64,000 bases of DNA from Simplicispira psychrophila DSM 11588 (lineage in GTDB: Bacteria > Pseudomonadota > Gammaproteobacteria > Burkholderiales > Burkholderiaceae_C), in NCBI RefSeq assembly GCF_000688255.1, contig NZ_JHYS01000002.1, positions 310,001 to 374,000 of the forward strand. Reading direction: 5' to 3'. The notes below the pieces were generated by a model. That model was not told the origin of the DNA. It saw only the letters and a list, made by a program, of their open reading frames with translations, and made no database searches. The position numbers and the translations under genes were made by a program. Shown here piece by piece: positions 1 to 8,356 of this stretch (positions are counted from its first letter, which is position 1; every line of letters begins with the position of its first letter).

Positions 1-126
1 GGGCGAAGGCAGGCCGTCTTGCAGGTTCAGCACGTGCACGCTCAGCGGGTTGCCGGCAGCAAAAGCGATGGCCGAAGCGCCGCACAAAGCAATACCGGCG
101 CACAGGGATTTGAAAGTCATGCTCAT
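1..126 (-). CDS. hiuH: Periplasmic 5-hydroxyisourate hydrolase (transthyretin-like), N-terminal part
   Basis: Only the first 42 codons are in the window; the gene continues off the left edge. An N-terminal signal peptide (FKSLCAGIALCGASA, then a cleavage-like AFA) precedes NPLSVHVLNLQDGLPSP, the typical first strand of transthyretin-like HIU hydrolases. The family hydrolyses 5-hydroxyisourate to OHCU in urate breakdown; the signal peptide points to the periplasm. The start at 126 is chosen because AAGGA lies 9 bases upstream. The gene follows the GlcG-like gene by 41 bp on the same strand, so they are probably co-transcribed. In E. coli hiuH is likewise next to hprRS and controlled by it, which matches this layout. 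Confidence 0.85.
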   Translation of the reverse strand, partial: MSMTFKSLCAGIALCGASAIAFAAGNPLSVHVLNLQDGLPSP

Positions 127-167
127 GGTGAATAGTCCTTGTCAGTGGTTAAAAAAATCGTTAAAAA

Positions 168-713
168 TCAAGGGGCTGGCGCGGGTAATGCCGCCGGCAA
201 AATTTTGGCAATGGCTTGCAGCGCGCAGCTTTCGTCTTGCACCGCGCCGCCCGCGCCGCCGACGCCCATCGCGCCAATCACCTCGGTGCCGATGCGCAGC
301 GGCACACCGCCGCCAATCAGCAACAGTGCATCGACGGTGTTGAGGTTCTGCGAATCCGGGTTGGCGCGCGCATTGGTCGCCAGTTGGCGCGTCAGGCTCT
401 TGGTGGACAGCGCGGTGAAAGCTTTGCGCACAGCCGCATCGGTGTTGTGCGGGCCGACGTTGTCGTCGCGCTGCACCGCAACCAGGTTGCCGCCCCGGTC
501 CACCACCACGGCGACGGCCGAGCGGCCTTCGGCGTGGCAGGCGGCCAGTGTGGCGTTGATCAGATCATTGGCCAACGCCAGCGACACATTGGGCTGCTGC
601 AGCACTTGGGCGGGCAACACTGCGGCGGGCGATGCGGCGAAAGCGCTGGAGGCAGCCGTGGCGTACAAAGCAAAAGCCGTCAGGGAAGAGCGGGCAGATA
701 GGCGAAATGACAT
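168..713 (-). CDS. GlcG/HbpS-family (DUF336) secreted heme-binding-like protein
   Basis: A 181-residue protein with a signal peptide (LTAFALYATAASSAFA) followed by a GlcG/HbpS fold. Typical stretches are LANDLINATLAACHAEG near the start of the mature part, the strand VAVVVDRGGNLVAVQRDD, and the glycine-rich end IGAMGVGGAGGAVQDESC. The family includes extracellular heme- or iron-binding HbpS and GlcG of unclear role. The start at 713 is supported by AAGGA 8 bases upstream; a longer reading to 782 lacks a signal peptide and a ribosome site. It is the first gene of the leftward unit with hiuH and diverges from the two-component system across the HprR/CusR-type box. Confidence 0.82.
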   Translation of the reverse strand: MSFRLSARSSLTAFALYATAASSAFAASPAAVLPAQVLQQPNVSLALANDLINATLAACHAEGRSAVAVVVDRGGNLVAVQRDDNVGPHNTDAAVRKAFTALSTKSLTRQLATNARANPDSQNLNTVDALLLIGGGVPLRIGTEVIGAMGVGGAGGAVQDESCALQAIAKILPAALPAPAP

Positions 714-781
714 GGACGAATTCCTTGGGGCGGTACGAATGACAGAACCGCAATGGTGCGCCGCCGCCCCCGTCAAAACCA

Positions 782-817
782 TGGCGTGTGGATGACAAAG
801 TTGTCATCCACACGCCA
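782..817. promoter_or_regulatory. HprR/CusR-type operator, 17-bp perfect inverted repeat
   Basis: The arms 782-798 and 801-817 are perfect inverted repeats separated by AG. The core ATGACAA-AG-TTGTCAT equals the E. coli CusR/HprR box core ATGACAAnnTTGTCAT. It sits between the divergent GlcG-like/hiuH unit and the response-regulator gene, so it may serve both directions and autoregulation. Confidence 0.85.
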
Positions 818-859
818 GCGGTTTGCGCCTACGCTTGCTGGCTCTGGAGGCACACGTAT

Positions 860-1531
860 ATGCGGATATTGGTAGTGGAAGACGAGGTCAAGGCAGCGGA
901 CTATCTGCGCAAAGGCCTGGGTGAATCAGGCTATGTGGTCGAGGTAGCGCACAACGGCATCGACGGCCAGTTTTTGGCACAAGAGAGCGAGTTCGACCTG
1001 ATCATTTTGGATGTGATGCTGCCCGGTATTGACGGCTGGCAGCTGCTGCAAATCATCCGGCGCAAGAGCCAAGTGCCGGTGCTGTTTCTGACCGCGCGCG
1101 ATGCGGTGGAAGACCGCGTTAAAGGGCTGGAACTGGGCGCTGACGACTATTTGGTCAAGCCGTTTTCGTACGCCGAACTGCTGGCGCGGGTGCGCACGCT
1201 GCTGCGCCGGGGCCCGCCGCGCGAGGTCGAGCAGTTCCAAGTGGCGGATTTGCAGCTGGATGTGCTGCGTCGCCGGGTGGTGCGCGGCACCGAGCGCATC
1301 ACGCTGACCAACAAAGAATTTGCCTTGCTGCAGCTGCTGATGGAGCGCAGCGGCGAGGTGTTGTCGCGCACGCAGATTGCCTCGCAGGTGTGGCAGATGA
1401 ACTTTGACAGCGACACTAATGTGGTGGATGTGGCGATTCGCCGGCTGCGCGCCAAGGTGGACGACCCGTTTTCACCGAAGCTGATCCATACCGTGCGCGG
1501 CATGGGTTACACGCTGGAGGCGCCGGAATGA
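860..1531 (+). CDS. hprR: Two-component response regulator, HprR/CusR type (OmpR family)
   Basis: A 223-residue OmpR-type regulator. The receiver domain (about 1-115) has the acidic pair VVEDE, the phospho-acceptor Asp51 in ILDVMLPG and the conserved Lys in [16 protein letters not shown]. The winged-helix DNA-binding domain (about 125-220) ends with [15 protein letters not shown] and [10 protein letters not shown]. The start at 860 follows GGAGG by 9 bases; a reading from 788 would run through the operator. The stop overlaps the kinase start (ATGA). The CusR/HprR-type box just upstream and the hiuH neighbour favour the peroxide/copper-responsive HprR branch over a purely copper regulator. I cannot separate HprR, CusR and CopR by sequence alone. 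Confidence 0.85.
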   Translation: MRILVVEDEVKAADYLRKGLGESGYVVEVAHNGIDGQFLAQESEFDLIILDVMLPGIDGWQLLQIIRRKSQVPVLFLTARDAVEDRVKGLELGADDYLVKPFSYAELLARVRTLLRRGPPREVEQFQVADLQLDVLRRRVVRGTERITLTNKEFALLQLLMERSGEVLSRTQIASQVWQMNFDSDTNVVDVAIRRLRAKVDDPFSPKLIHTVRGMGYTLEAPE

Positions 1532-2931
1532 AGAAGCGGCTGTGGCTGCGCGCGCTCAGCCTGCGCCTAGCGCTGATGTTTGCGCTGGTCAGTGTGTTGT
1601 TGCTCGGCGCGTTGGGCTTTTATCTGTACCAGTCGCTGGAGCGCGAGATTGCCTGGCGCGATGACCAGGCGCTGGTCGGCCGTGTCGAGCGGATGCGCAC
1701 GCTGATTGGCGACAGCGCCAGCATCGAGGCGCTGCGCCAGCGCCCGCAGCTCTACGCCAACATGCTGGGCAACCGCGACAACCTGCTGTGGGTGCTGAAC
1801 GGCGCCGGCCAGCCGCTGATCGAGATCAACCCGGTACAGATGGCGGTACCGGCGCTGCCACCCGGCAGCGGCGTACAGCTGCAGGACCACGCGGGCGCTG
1901 AGCCGGCGCGGCTGGCTTGGCAACACGTCCTGCACGAGGGCCAGCCGTTGACGTTGGTCGCTGGCAAGCTGCTGGCTGAGCGTCGGCAAATGCTGGCGGA
2001 CTATCGGCTCAAGCTTTGGCTGGCGCTGGGCATCGGCGCGCTGCTGGCCTTTGGTCTGGGCTGGATGGTCAGCCAGCGCGGTCTGCGCCCGGTGCGCACG
2101 CTGGCGGCGCGCGCGGCGGCCATCGACGTGCAGCACCTGCACCTGCGTGTGCAGGACGTAGAGCAAGTACAAGAGTTGCAGCAATTGGGCGAGGCGCTGA
2201 ACCAGATGCTGGCGCGGCTGGAAGACGGCTTTGGCCGGCTGTCGCGCTTTTCGGAAGACCTGGCGCACGAGATGCGCACGCCACTCAACAACCTGATGGG
2301 CCAGACCGAACTGGCGCTGCGCAAGACGCGCAGCACCGACGACTACCAGGCGCTGTTGGCGTCGAACCTGGAGGAATACCAGCGACTGGCCCGGATGATC
2401 GACAACATGCTGTTCCTAGCGCGCGCCGAACAGCCCGACGCCGCCGTGCAGTGCGAGACCATCGACCTGCACGCGCTGGTGGCGCAGCTGTGCGACTACT
2501 TTGAAGGCATGGCCGAGGAGCGCGGCATCACACTGGTCAATGCCGCGTGCGGCACGCTGCAGGCTGAACCGCAGCTGCTGCGCCGCGCGCTGGCCAACCT
2601 GATCGCCAACGCGCTGCGCTATGGCGCCGCAGACAGCCCGGTGCAGATCGCCAGCACGCTGCAAGGCTCGGGAAGCAAGGCCATGGAAATCAGCGTCAGC
2701 AACCAGGGCGCGCCGATCGCGCCCGAGCACCTGCCGCGCCTGTTTGACCGCTTCTACCGCTGCGACCCCGCGCGTGCGCAGCCGGGCGATTCGGGCGGGC
2801 TGGGCTTGGCCATCGTGCGCTCGATCCTGCAGATGCACGGCGGCACGGTGCGCGCTGAAAGCGGCGCCAGCGGCACGCGATTTGTTCTGGCATTTGCAAA
2901 AATAGAGAAAAATAAGCCGCTAGCCCTTTAG
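1528..2931 (+). CDS. hprS: Two-component sensor histidine kinase, HprS/CusS type
   Basis: A 467-residue membrane kinase: TM1 (about 11-33), periplasmic sensor segment (about 34-158), TM2 (about 161-181), HAMP, then HisKA with the phospho-acceptor His247 in [13 protein letters not shown], and HATPase_c with N box ([11 protein letters not shown]) and G box (GGLGLAIVR). It phosphorylates the regulator encoded just upstream (4-base overlap). The periplasmic segment has no cysteine but several methionines; E. coli HprS is thought to sense oxidants through redox-active residues, so the signal here may differ. The last residues, from about KNKPLAL, are encoded by a copy of the dispersed repeat at 2911-2953, so the natural C-terminus looks replaced. 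Confidence 0.85.
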   Translation: MKKRLWLRALSLRLALMFALVSVLLLGALGFYLYQSLEREIAWRDDQALVGRVERMRTLIGDSASIEALRQRPQLYANMLGNRDNLLWVLNGAGQPLIEINPVQMAVPALPPGSGVQLQDHAGAEPARLAWQHVLHEGQPLTLVAGKLLAERRQMLADYRLKLWLALGIGALLAFGLGWMVSQRGLRPVRTLAARAAAIDVQHLHLRVQDVEQVQELQQLGEALNQMLARLEDGFGRLSRFSEDLAHEMRTPLNNLMGQTELALRKTRSTDDYQALLASNLEEYQRLARMIDNMLFLARAEQPDAAVQCETIDLHALVAQLCDYFEGMAEERGITLVNAACGTLQAEPQLLRRALANLIANALRYGAADSPVQIASTLQGSGSKAMEISVSNQGAPIAPEHLPRLFDRFYRCDPARAQPGDSGGLGLAIVRSILQMHGGTVRAESGASGTRFVLAFAKIEKNKPLAL

Positions 2932-2953
2932 ATACATGCGCTACAAGCTATTA
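2911..2953 (-). repeat. Dispersed Comamonadaceae-type repeat, copy 1
   Basis: Read on the minus strand this starts AATAGCTTGTAGCGC and continues to GGGCTAGCGGCTTAT, matching the family pattern AATAGCTnnTAGCGC then (A/T)AAnGGCTnnAGGC. It covers the hprS stop codon. A side palindrome (GCTATTAAAATAGT) follows at 2947-2960. Confidence 0.7.
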
Positions 2954-3055
2954 AAATAGTAGCAAAAATATATTGTTTAGGCCGTGTGGCAACACACACG
3001 TCCGACCTGCGCCCTTACGATGCGCGCCAACTACACAGCTACACCACGGAAAAAT

Positions 3056-4342
3056 ATGGCCTTCATGTCTTGGAGAGAAAAAAGCGCCGATGCGCTGCAA
3101 CACGGCGGCGTCATCGGGCCCGACGAGCGGCTGCCCTGGCCGCAGACCGGCGCCATGGGCGTGCAGCACGTCATCGCCATGTTTGGCTCAACGGTGCTGG
3201 CGCCGATCCTGATGGGGTTTGATCCCAATCTGGCGATTTTGATGAGCGGTGTCGGCACGCTGATCTTCTTTTTGATCACCGGCGGCAAGGTGCCCAGCTA
3301 CCTGGGCTCCAGCTTTGCCTTCATTGGCGTGGTGATTGCCGCCACTTCGTATGCCGGCAAAGGGCCGAACGCCAACATCGGCTTGGCGCTGGGCGGCATC
3401 ATCGCCTGCGGCGCCGTCTATACGCTGGTGGGTGTCATCGTGCAGCTGGTCGGCACACGCTGGATTGAGCGTTTTATGCCGCCGGTGGTGACCGGCTCAG
3501 TGGTGGCGGTGATTGGCCTGAACCTGGCCGGCATTCCGATCAAGAACATGGCGGCGAGCAACTTTGACAGCTGGATGCAGGTGCTGACCTTTGTCAGCGT
3601 CGGCTTGGTCGCCGTGCTGACGCGCGGGATGCTGCAACGGCTGCTGATCCTGATCGGCCTGATCGTCTCTAGCCTGCTGTATGCGCTGCTGACCAATGGC
3701 TTGGGGTTAGGCAAGCCGCTGGAGGTGTCGGGCGTGCTGGCGGCGCCTTGGCTGGGGATGCCCGGGTTTGCGGCGCCAGTGTTCAGCGCACCAGCGATGC
3801 TGCTGATCGTGCCGGTGGTCATCATTCTGGTGGCCGAGAACCTGGGCCACATCAAGGCGGTGACGGCGATGACCGGCAAGGACCTCGACCAGTACATGGG
3901 ACGTGCCTTCATTGGCGACGGCATTGCCACCATGGTCAGCGGCAGTGCCGGTGGCACTGGCGTGACGACATATGCCGAGAACATCGGCGTGATGGCGGCT
4001 ACCAAGATCTATTCCACTGCCGTGTTTTTTGTGGCGGGGCTGATCGCTGTGCTGCTGGGTTTTTCGCCCAAGTTTGGTGCGGTCATCCAGGCGATTCCGC
4101 TGCCGGTGATGGGCGGTGTGTCCATCGTCGTCTTTGGTCTGATTGCGGTGGCGGGCGCGCGCATCTGGGTGGACAACAAGGTGGATTTTTCGCTGAATAA
4201 AAATTTGATCGTGGCCGCCATCACGCTGATTCTGGGCACCGGCGACTTCACGCTGAAGTTTGGCCAGTTTGCGCTGGGCGGCATTGGCACGGCGACCTTT
4301 GGCGCCATCTTTTTGTACGCACTGCTGAACCGCAAAGCTTGA
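3056..4342 (+). CDS. NCS2-family nucleobase permease (uracil/xanthine type, RutG/UraA-like)
   Basis: A 428-residue polytopic inner-membrane protein with about 14 hydrophobic segments. The two NCS2 substrate-site segments are clear: VAENLGHIKAV (Glu on TM8) and TTYAENIGVMAAT (Glu on TM10), the latter in the form usual for uracil carriers. It should import a nucleobase with a proton. The start at 3056 has only a weak GGAA 6 bases upstream; a nearby ATG at 3065 is possible and the reading from 2984 is unlikely. Urate and xanthine are also NCS2 substrates and hiuH lies nearby, but the TTYAENIGV motif argues for uracil. It is on the same strand as hprRS but 124 bp away. Confidence 0.8.
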   Translation: MAFMSWREKSADALQHGGVIGPDERLPWPQTGAMGVQHVIAMFGSTVLAPILMGFDPNLAILMSGVGTLIFFLITGGKVPSYLGSSFAFIGVVIAATSYAGKGPNANIGLALGGIIACGAVYTLVGVIVQLVGTRWIERFMPPVVTGSVVAVIGLNLAGIPIKNMAASNFDSWMQVLTFVSVGLVAVLTRGMLQRLLILIGLIVSSLLYALLTNGLGLGKPLEVSGVLAAPWLGMPGFAAPVFSAPAMLLIVPVVIILVAENLGHIKAVTAMTGKDLDQYMGRAFIGDGIATMVSGSAGGTGVTTYAENIGVMAATKIYSTAVFFVAGLIAVLLGFSPKFGAVIQAIPLPVMGGVSIVVFGLIAVAGARIWVDNKVDFSLNKNLIVAAITLILGTGDFTLKFGQFALGGIGTATFGAIFLYALLNRKA

Positions 4343-4434
4343 CCACCGGGCGGGCAAGGGTGCAGGTCCGCAGAATCAGGCCGCGGGTGGGGGGCAGGGG
4401 GCCAGGGGAGACAGGGTGATGTAAGGGTTTACCC

Positions 4435-4462
4435 TTGTGCTGATTTTGTTGCCGGATAAGAT
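4435..4462 (+). promoter_or_regulatory. Candidate sigma-70 promoter of the CoA-transferase gene with adjacent palindrome
   Basis: A -35-like TTGTGC (4435-4440) and -10-like TAAGAT (4457-4462) are separated by 16 bases. The palindrome AAGGGTTTACCCTT (4423-4436) abuts the -35 and could be an operator. Assignment is by eye only. Confidence 0.4.
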
Positions 4463-4520
4463 CCGCGCTCGTCTGCCCGCAGTCTGCTGCGCCGCCCTTT
4501 TTTGTTGCTGGAGTTTCCCC

Positions 4521-6038
4521 ATGTCCCTCGCCGATCGGGTTTTGCATCCCGCCCTTCTTGAACGCGTCATGTCGGCCGACGAGGCCGCCGCCTTGATTCC
4601 TGCCGGAGCCAACGTCGGCATGAGCGGCTTTACCGGCGCCGGCTACCCCAAGGCGGTGCCGCTGGCGCTGGCGCGGCGCATCGAGCAGCAGCACGCGGCC
4701 GGCAAGCCGTTCAAGATCGGTCTGTGGACAGGTGCCTCCACCGCCCCCGAGCTGGATGGCGCACTGGCCAAGGTCGGCGGTATTGAGATGCGGATGCCTT
4801 ACCAGTCCGACCCGGCGTGTCGCGAGCGCATCAATGCCGGCACCATGCAATACATGGACATCCATCTGTCGCACATGGCGCAGTTTGTCTGGTTTGGCTT
4901 TCTCGGCCACCTGGACGTGGCGCTGATCGAAGTGGCCGGCGTGTTGCCTGATGGGCAGCTGATTCCGTCGTCTTCGGTGGGCAACAACAAGACCTGGCTG
5001 GAGCAGGCCGACAAGATCATTCTGGAGGTCAATGACCTGCAAAGCCTGGCGCTGGCCGGGATGCACGACATCTACTACGGCACCGAGCGTCCGCCGCACC
5101 GCAAGCCGATTCCGCTGACCGAGCCGAACGAGCGCATTGGCGATCCGTACCTGCGCTGCGACATGAGCAAGGTGATTGCCGTGGTGCACACCAGCCAGTC
5201 GGACCGTAATTCCAGCTTTGCTGCGCCGGACGCAGTGTCGTCACAAATTGCCGGCCACATCATTGAATTCATGCAGCACGAAGTAAAGCGCGGCCGCTTG
5301 CCAGCCAACCTGCTGCCGCTGCAGTCGGGCGTGGGCAACATTGCCAACGCGGTGCTGGATGGACTGAATCAAGGGCCGTTTGACAACCTGAGCGCCTTCA
5401 CCGAAGTGCTGCAGGACGGCATGCTGGACATGCTGCGCAGCGGCAAACTGTCCAGTGCCTCCGCCACAGCGCTGTCGCTGAGTCCGCCGGCGCTGGAAGA
5501 ATTCACACGCAACATTGATTTTTACCGTCAGCGCATCGTGCTGCGCCCGCAGGAGATCAGTAACCACCCCGAGCTGATCCGCCGTCTGGGCGTGATTGCC
5601 ATGAACGCCATGATCGAGGCCGACATCTACGGCAACGTTAACTCGACGCACATCATGGGCACCAGCATCATGAACGGCATTGGCGGCTCGGGCGACTTTG
5701 CGCGCAACGGCTATCTGTCGTTTTTCATGACACCGTCGGTGGCCAAGGGGGGTGCCATTTCATGCATCGTGCCGATGGTCTCGCACGTCGATCACACCGA
5801 GCACGATGTGCAGGTCATCGTCACCGAGCAGGGCCTGGCCGACCTGCGCGGCCACTCGCCAACGCAGCGCGCCAAGCTGATCATTGACCGCTGTGCGCAC
5901 CCGGATTTCCGCCCCATGTTGCGCGACTACCTGGCTCGGGCGGAGGCCGGCCCCGGCGGACGGCACACGCCGCATCTGCTGAACGAGGCGCTGAGCTGGC
6001 ACCAGCGCTTTGTGGACACCGGAACCATGCGCGCCTGA
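4521..6038 (+). CDS. Succinyl-CoA:acetate CoA-transferase / acetyl-CoA hydrolase family
   Basis: A 505-residue cytosolic class I CoA-transferase, the usual length for the AarC/Cat1-type succinate CoA-transferases. Family landmarks are GANVGMSGFTGAGYPKAVP (CoA-site loop), LQSGVGNIANAVLDGL, the segment LSAFTEVLQDG (probably carrying the catalytic glutamate that forms the glutamyl-CoA ester), and the C-terminal NGIGGSGDFARNGYLSFF. The expected reaction is succinyl-CoA + acetate = acetyl-CoA + succinate, scavenging acetate into the TCA cycle; hydrolase activity is a family alternative. The start at 4521 has GGAG 8 bases upstream. It converges on the orphan binding-protein gene at 6068. Confidence 0.85.
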   Translation: MSLADRVLHPALLERVMSADEAAALIPAGANVGMSGFTGAGYPKAVPLALARRIEQQHAAGKPFKIGLWTGASTAPELDGALAKVGGIEMRMPYQSDPACRERINAGTMQYMDIHLSHMAQFVWFGFLGHLDVALIEVAGVLPDGQLIPSSSVGNNKTWLEQADKIILEVNDLQSLALAGMHDIYYGTERPPHRKPIPLTEPNERIGDPYLRCDMSKVIAVVHTSQSDRNSSFAAPDAVSSQIAGHIIEFMQHEVKRGRLPANLLPLQSGVGNIANAVLDGLNQGPFDNLSAFTEVLQDGMLDMLRSGKLSSASATALSLSPPALEEFTRNIDFYRQRIVLRPQEISNHPELIRRLGVIAMNAMIEADIYGNVNSTHIMGTSIMNGIGGSGDFARNGYLSFFMTPSVAKGGAISCIVPMVSHVDHTEHDVQVIVTEQGLADLRGHSPTQRAKLIIDRCAHPDFRPMLRDYLARAEAGPGGRHTPHLLNEALSWHQRFVDTGTMRA

Positions 6039-6067
6039 AGGGGCGGCCAGGGTGCTGGTGCCACCGG

Positions 6068-7222
6068 TCAGCCGATAAAGCGACCGTTACTGCCCAGCAC
6101 ACCCAAATCGATAAAGCGCGAGCCGACATAGGGCGGCGGGCCGCTGTAATCGATGACAAAATCGCCCAGGTTCCATTTGCGGATGCCCGCCAGGGCGCTG
6201 CGCAACTTATCCTGTGTCACGGCTGGGCCGGCACGCTCCAGGCCTTCGGCCAGCACGCGCATGTTGATGTAGGCGTCCAGACTGCCCGGGCTGAAATCGG
6301 GCTGTTGGATGGCGCGCATGGCGGCTTGGTAGTCGCGTACCACACCGGTTTTGGTATTGAACGGATTGGGCACGATCAGTGACAGGGCGATACCGCTGGC
6401 GAGCTGGCCCAGTTGCTTGGGGCCGTCGCCCATCAGCGTAGCGCTGATGCCGGTCATCAACGTGCCGGGCAGGTTTTTTTTCAGGCCCCGCACCAGGCCC
6501 ACCGAGGCCGAGCCAGCCGTGGCCAGCAAGACGGCAGCGGGGCGGGCGGCGGTCACCTGGGTCAGTACTGCGGGCAAATTGCTGCTGTCGGTAGCCAACG
6601 CAGCTTGCACCACCAGACTGATGCCGTTTTTGTCCAGCTCATGGATCGCATCTTCGAGCATTTCGCGGCCATACAGGTTGTCCAGATACACCACGCCAAT
6701 GCTTTTGAGGTTCATATCCAGCAGGCGCTGTATCAGGCGGTGCACTTCGGCGGTGTAGCTGGCGCGCACATGGAACACGCTGCGCGCGCCCTTGCGCAAC
6801 GAAGACGCCCCAGTCACCGGGCCGACGTGCACCATGCCGACCTCTTCGGTCATCGGCAAGATGGCCTTGTTATTAGCGGTGCCGACGCACGACAGCAAGG
6901 CAAAGGTGTTGCCCTGAGACAGCATTTGCTTGACGTTTTCCACCGTGCGCGGCGGCTCGTACTTGTCGTCCATGATGTTCAACTGCAGCGTGCGCCCATG
7001 GATGCCGCCCCGGCCATTGATCTGCGCCAGCGCGGCGCCCGCGCCCTGGCGAATGTCTTCGCCAAAGGCCGCCAGCGGGCCGGTGACGTCGGCCGAGCAG
7101 CCGATGGCGATGCTTTTTGCGCTCAAGCCCGCCTCCTGGGCATAGGCACTGCGCACCAGCACCGGGGCAGCCGTGATCGCCACGGCACTGGAAACCAGAG
7201 AGACAAACTGACGACGTTGCAT
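6068..7222 (-). CDS. ABC transporter substrate-binding protein, branched-chain amino acid type (orphan)
   Basis: A 384-residue periplasmic type I binding protein (Peripla_BP_6). The leader MQRRQFVSLVSSAVAITAA ends near AYAQ and carries a twin arginine, so Tat export is possible. The mature part begins with SIAIGCSADVTGPLAAFGED, then GAGAALAQINGRGGIHG and LQLNIMDDKYEP, the standard LivJ-type first lobe. No permease or ATPase genes are next to it, so it either works with a transporter encoded elsewhere or feeds a sensor. The start at 7222 is the ATG beginning the twin-arginine leader; it has only a weak GGGG upstream. The ligand cannot be read from sequence. Confidence 0.8.
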   Translation of the reverse strand: MQRRQFVSLVSSAVAITAAPVLVRSAYAQEAGLSAKSIAIGCSADVTGPLAAFGEDIRQGAGAALAQINGRGGIHGRTLQLNIMDDKYEPPRTVENVKQMLSQGNTFALLSCVGTANNKAILPMTEEVGMVHVGPVTGASSLRKGARSVFHVRASYTAEVHRLIQRLLDMNLKSIGVVYLDNLYGREMLEDAIHELDKNGISLVVQAALATDSSNLPAVLTQVTAARPAAVLLATAGSASVGLVRGLKKNLPGTLMTGISATLMGDGPKQLGQLASGIALSLIVPNPFNTKTGVVRDYQAAMRAIQQPDFSPGSLDAYINMRVLAEGLERAGPAVTQDKLRSALAGIRKWNLGDFVIDYSGPPPYVGSRFIDLGVLGSNGRFIG

Positions 7223-7412
7223 GAAAAGATACCCCACTAAAAAACAACCGAAGCACCGGCAAACCCTGGCCCCCGAGCGACACCCGCCCCTGCGCAGCGC
7301 ACAGATAATGAGCGGGCAATCTTAGAGCCTGCACCTTTTGTAGACCTTGCACCTGCGCGTCGCCACCCCGGTTACGCACCCTTTGCGTGCTATTTCTGTG
7401 CCAAGGAGTCCC

Positions 7413-7835
7413 ATGTCGATCTGGATCAAACCGATTTCCCTGCCACTGCTCAACCAGCTCAATGCACATACGGCCGCTTCCCACCTGGGCATTGAAATGA
7501 CCGAAGTGGGGGATGACTTTTTGTGCGGCCGCGTGCCGGTGGATGACCGCACGCGCCAGCCCTTTGGCATTTTGCACGGCGGCGTGAGCGTGGTACTGGC
7601 TGAAACCCTGGGCTCCATCGGCGCGTTTTATGCCTGCCCCGAAGGGCACCATGGTGTGGGGCTGGACATCAATGCCAACCATATTCGTGCCAGCGCCAGC
7701 GGCTGGGTGACAGGTACCGCGCGCGCGGTGCACCTGGGTCGCACCACGCAGGTCTGGCAAATTGACATGGTCAATGACGAGGGTCAGCTGACCTGTGTCT
7801 CGCGCCTGACCATGGCGATTCTGGCGCCGCGCTGA
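7413..7835 (+). CDS. Hot-dog fold acyl-CoA thioesterase, MenI/YdiI-like
   Basis: A 140-residue hot-dog thioesterase. The signature QPFGILHGGVSVVLAETLGS matches the YdiI/MenI (PaaI superfamily) active site, with Glu64 as the expected catalytic base, followed by GLDINANHIRA. MenI hydrolyses 1,4-dihydroxy-2-naphthoyl-CoA, but the subfamily is broad (EntH, phenylacetyl-CoA esters). No menaquinone genes are nearby, so general acyl-CoA hydrolysis is the safer call. The start at 7413 has AAGGAG immediately upstream with short spacing. It diverges from the binding-protein gene. Confidence 0.83.
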   Translation: MSIWIKPISLPLLNQLNAHTAASHLGIEMTEVGDDFLCGRVPVDDRTRQPFGILHGGVSVVLAETLGSIGAFYACPEGHHGVGLDINANHIRASASGWVTGTARAVHLGRTTQVWQIDMVNDEGQLTCVSRLTMAILAPR

Positions 7836-7861
7836 AACGGCAGTCCGGGCGCCGCTGGGCC

Positions 7862-8281
7862 TCAGGCGGCGGTCTTGGTACGGCGTTTTTCCTGCATGAA
7901 AGTCAGGATGTCCCTGTCATAGCGCCGGATGTGCAGCGACAGCCAGTCGCGCAGCAAGGTCGAGAGCTGGGCCGCCACGGTGATGTTGCCGGCAGCAAAT
8001 TTTTGCTGCAGTGCGTGCAGATCGTTCACGAAATCCACATGGCTGGCCTGGTGCTGCTTCAGCCGTGGATAGCCCAACTGGCGCATGACCTGTTCTTCAC
8101 GCCGGATGTGTTCGACGGTGCTGCGAATCAGCTCGCCTAGCAACTGGCCTACCACTTGCTGGCCGCGTCCGGCCTCGGTGGCGGTATGGAGCTGGTTGAC
8201 TTGTTCCACCAGCATTTTGTGGTCTTGATCGATGGGGCCATGGTCGATAGCCATGTCATTTGCCCAGATAAAGTAAGCCAT
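7862..8281 (-). CDS. Bacteriohemerythrin
   Basis: A 139-residue single-domain hemerythrin. All seven di-iron ligands are present in order: His21 (DQDHKML), His58 and Glu62 (EHIRREE), His77 and His81 (HQASH), His117 and Asp122 (HIRRYD). It should bind O2 reversibly in the cytoplasm. It lies 75 bp downstream of a chemoreceptor gene on the same strand. Hemerythrin domains are fused to chemoreceptors in DcrH-type aerotaxis proteins, so a role in oxygen sensing or delivery for that receptor is a reasonable inference. Confidence 0.9.
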   Translation of the reverse strand: MAYFIWANDMAIDHGPIDQDHKMLVEQVNQLHTATEAGRGQQVVGQLLGELIRSTVEHIRREEQVMRQLGYPRLKQHQASHVDFVNDLHALQQKFAAGNITVAAQLSTLLRDWLSLHIRRYDRDILTFMQEKRRTKTAA

Positions 8282-8356
8282 AGGCTAGGTCTCGCAGTAG
8301 TGAAGAAATGAAGGGGGAACCATCGTCCCGGGCGTCTGCCTTGAGTGCAAGCGTGC

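Noticed and set aside
3056-4342. Urate or xanthine permease working with hiuH
   Set aside because: The TM10 segment TTYAENIGV is the uracil-type form, and the gene is not in the hiuH transcription unit; only proximity supports it.
6068-7222. Part of a complete ABC transporter operon
   Set aside because: No permease or ATPase gene lies on either side; neighbours are a convergent CoA-transferase and a divergent thioesterase.
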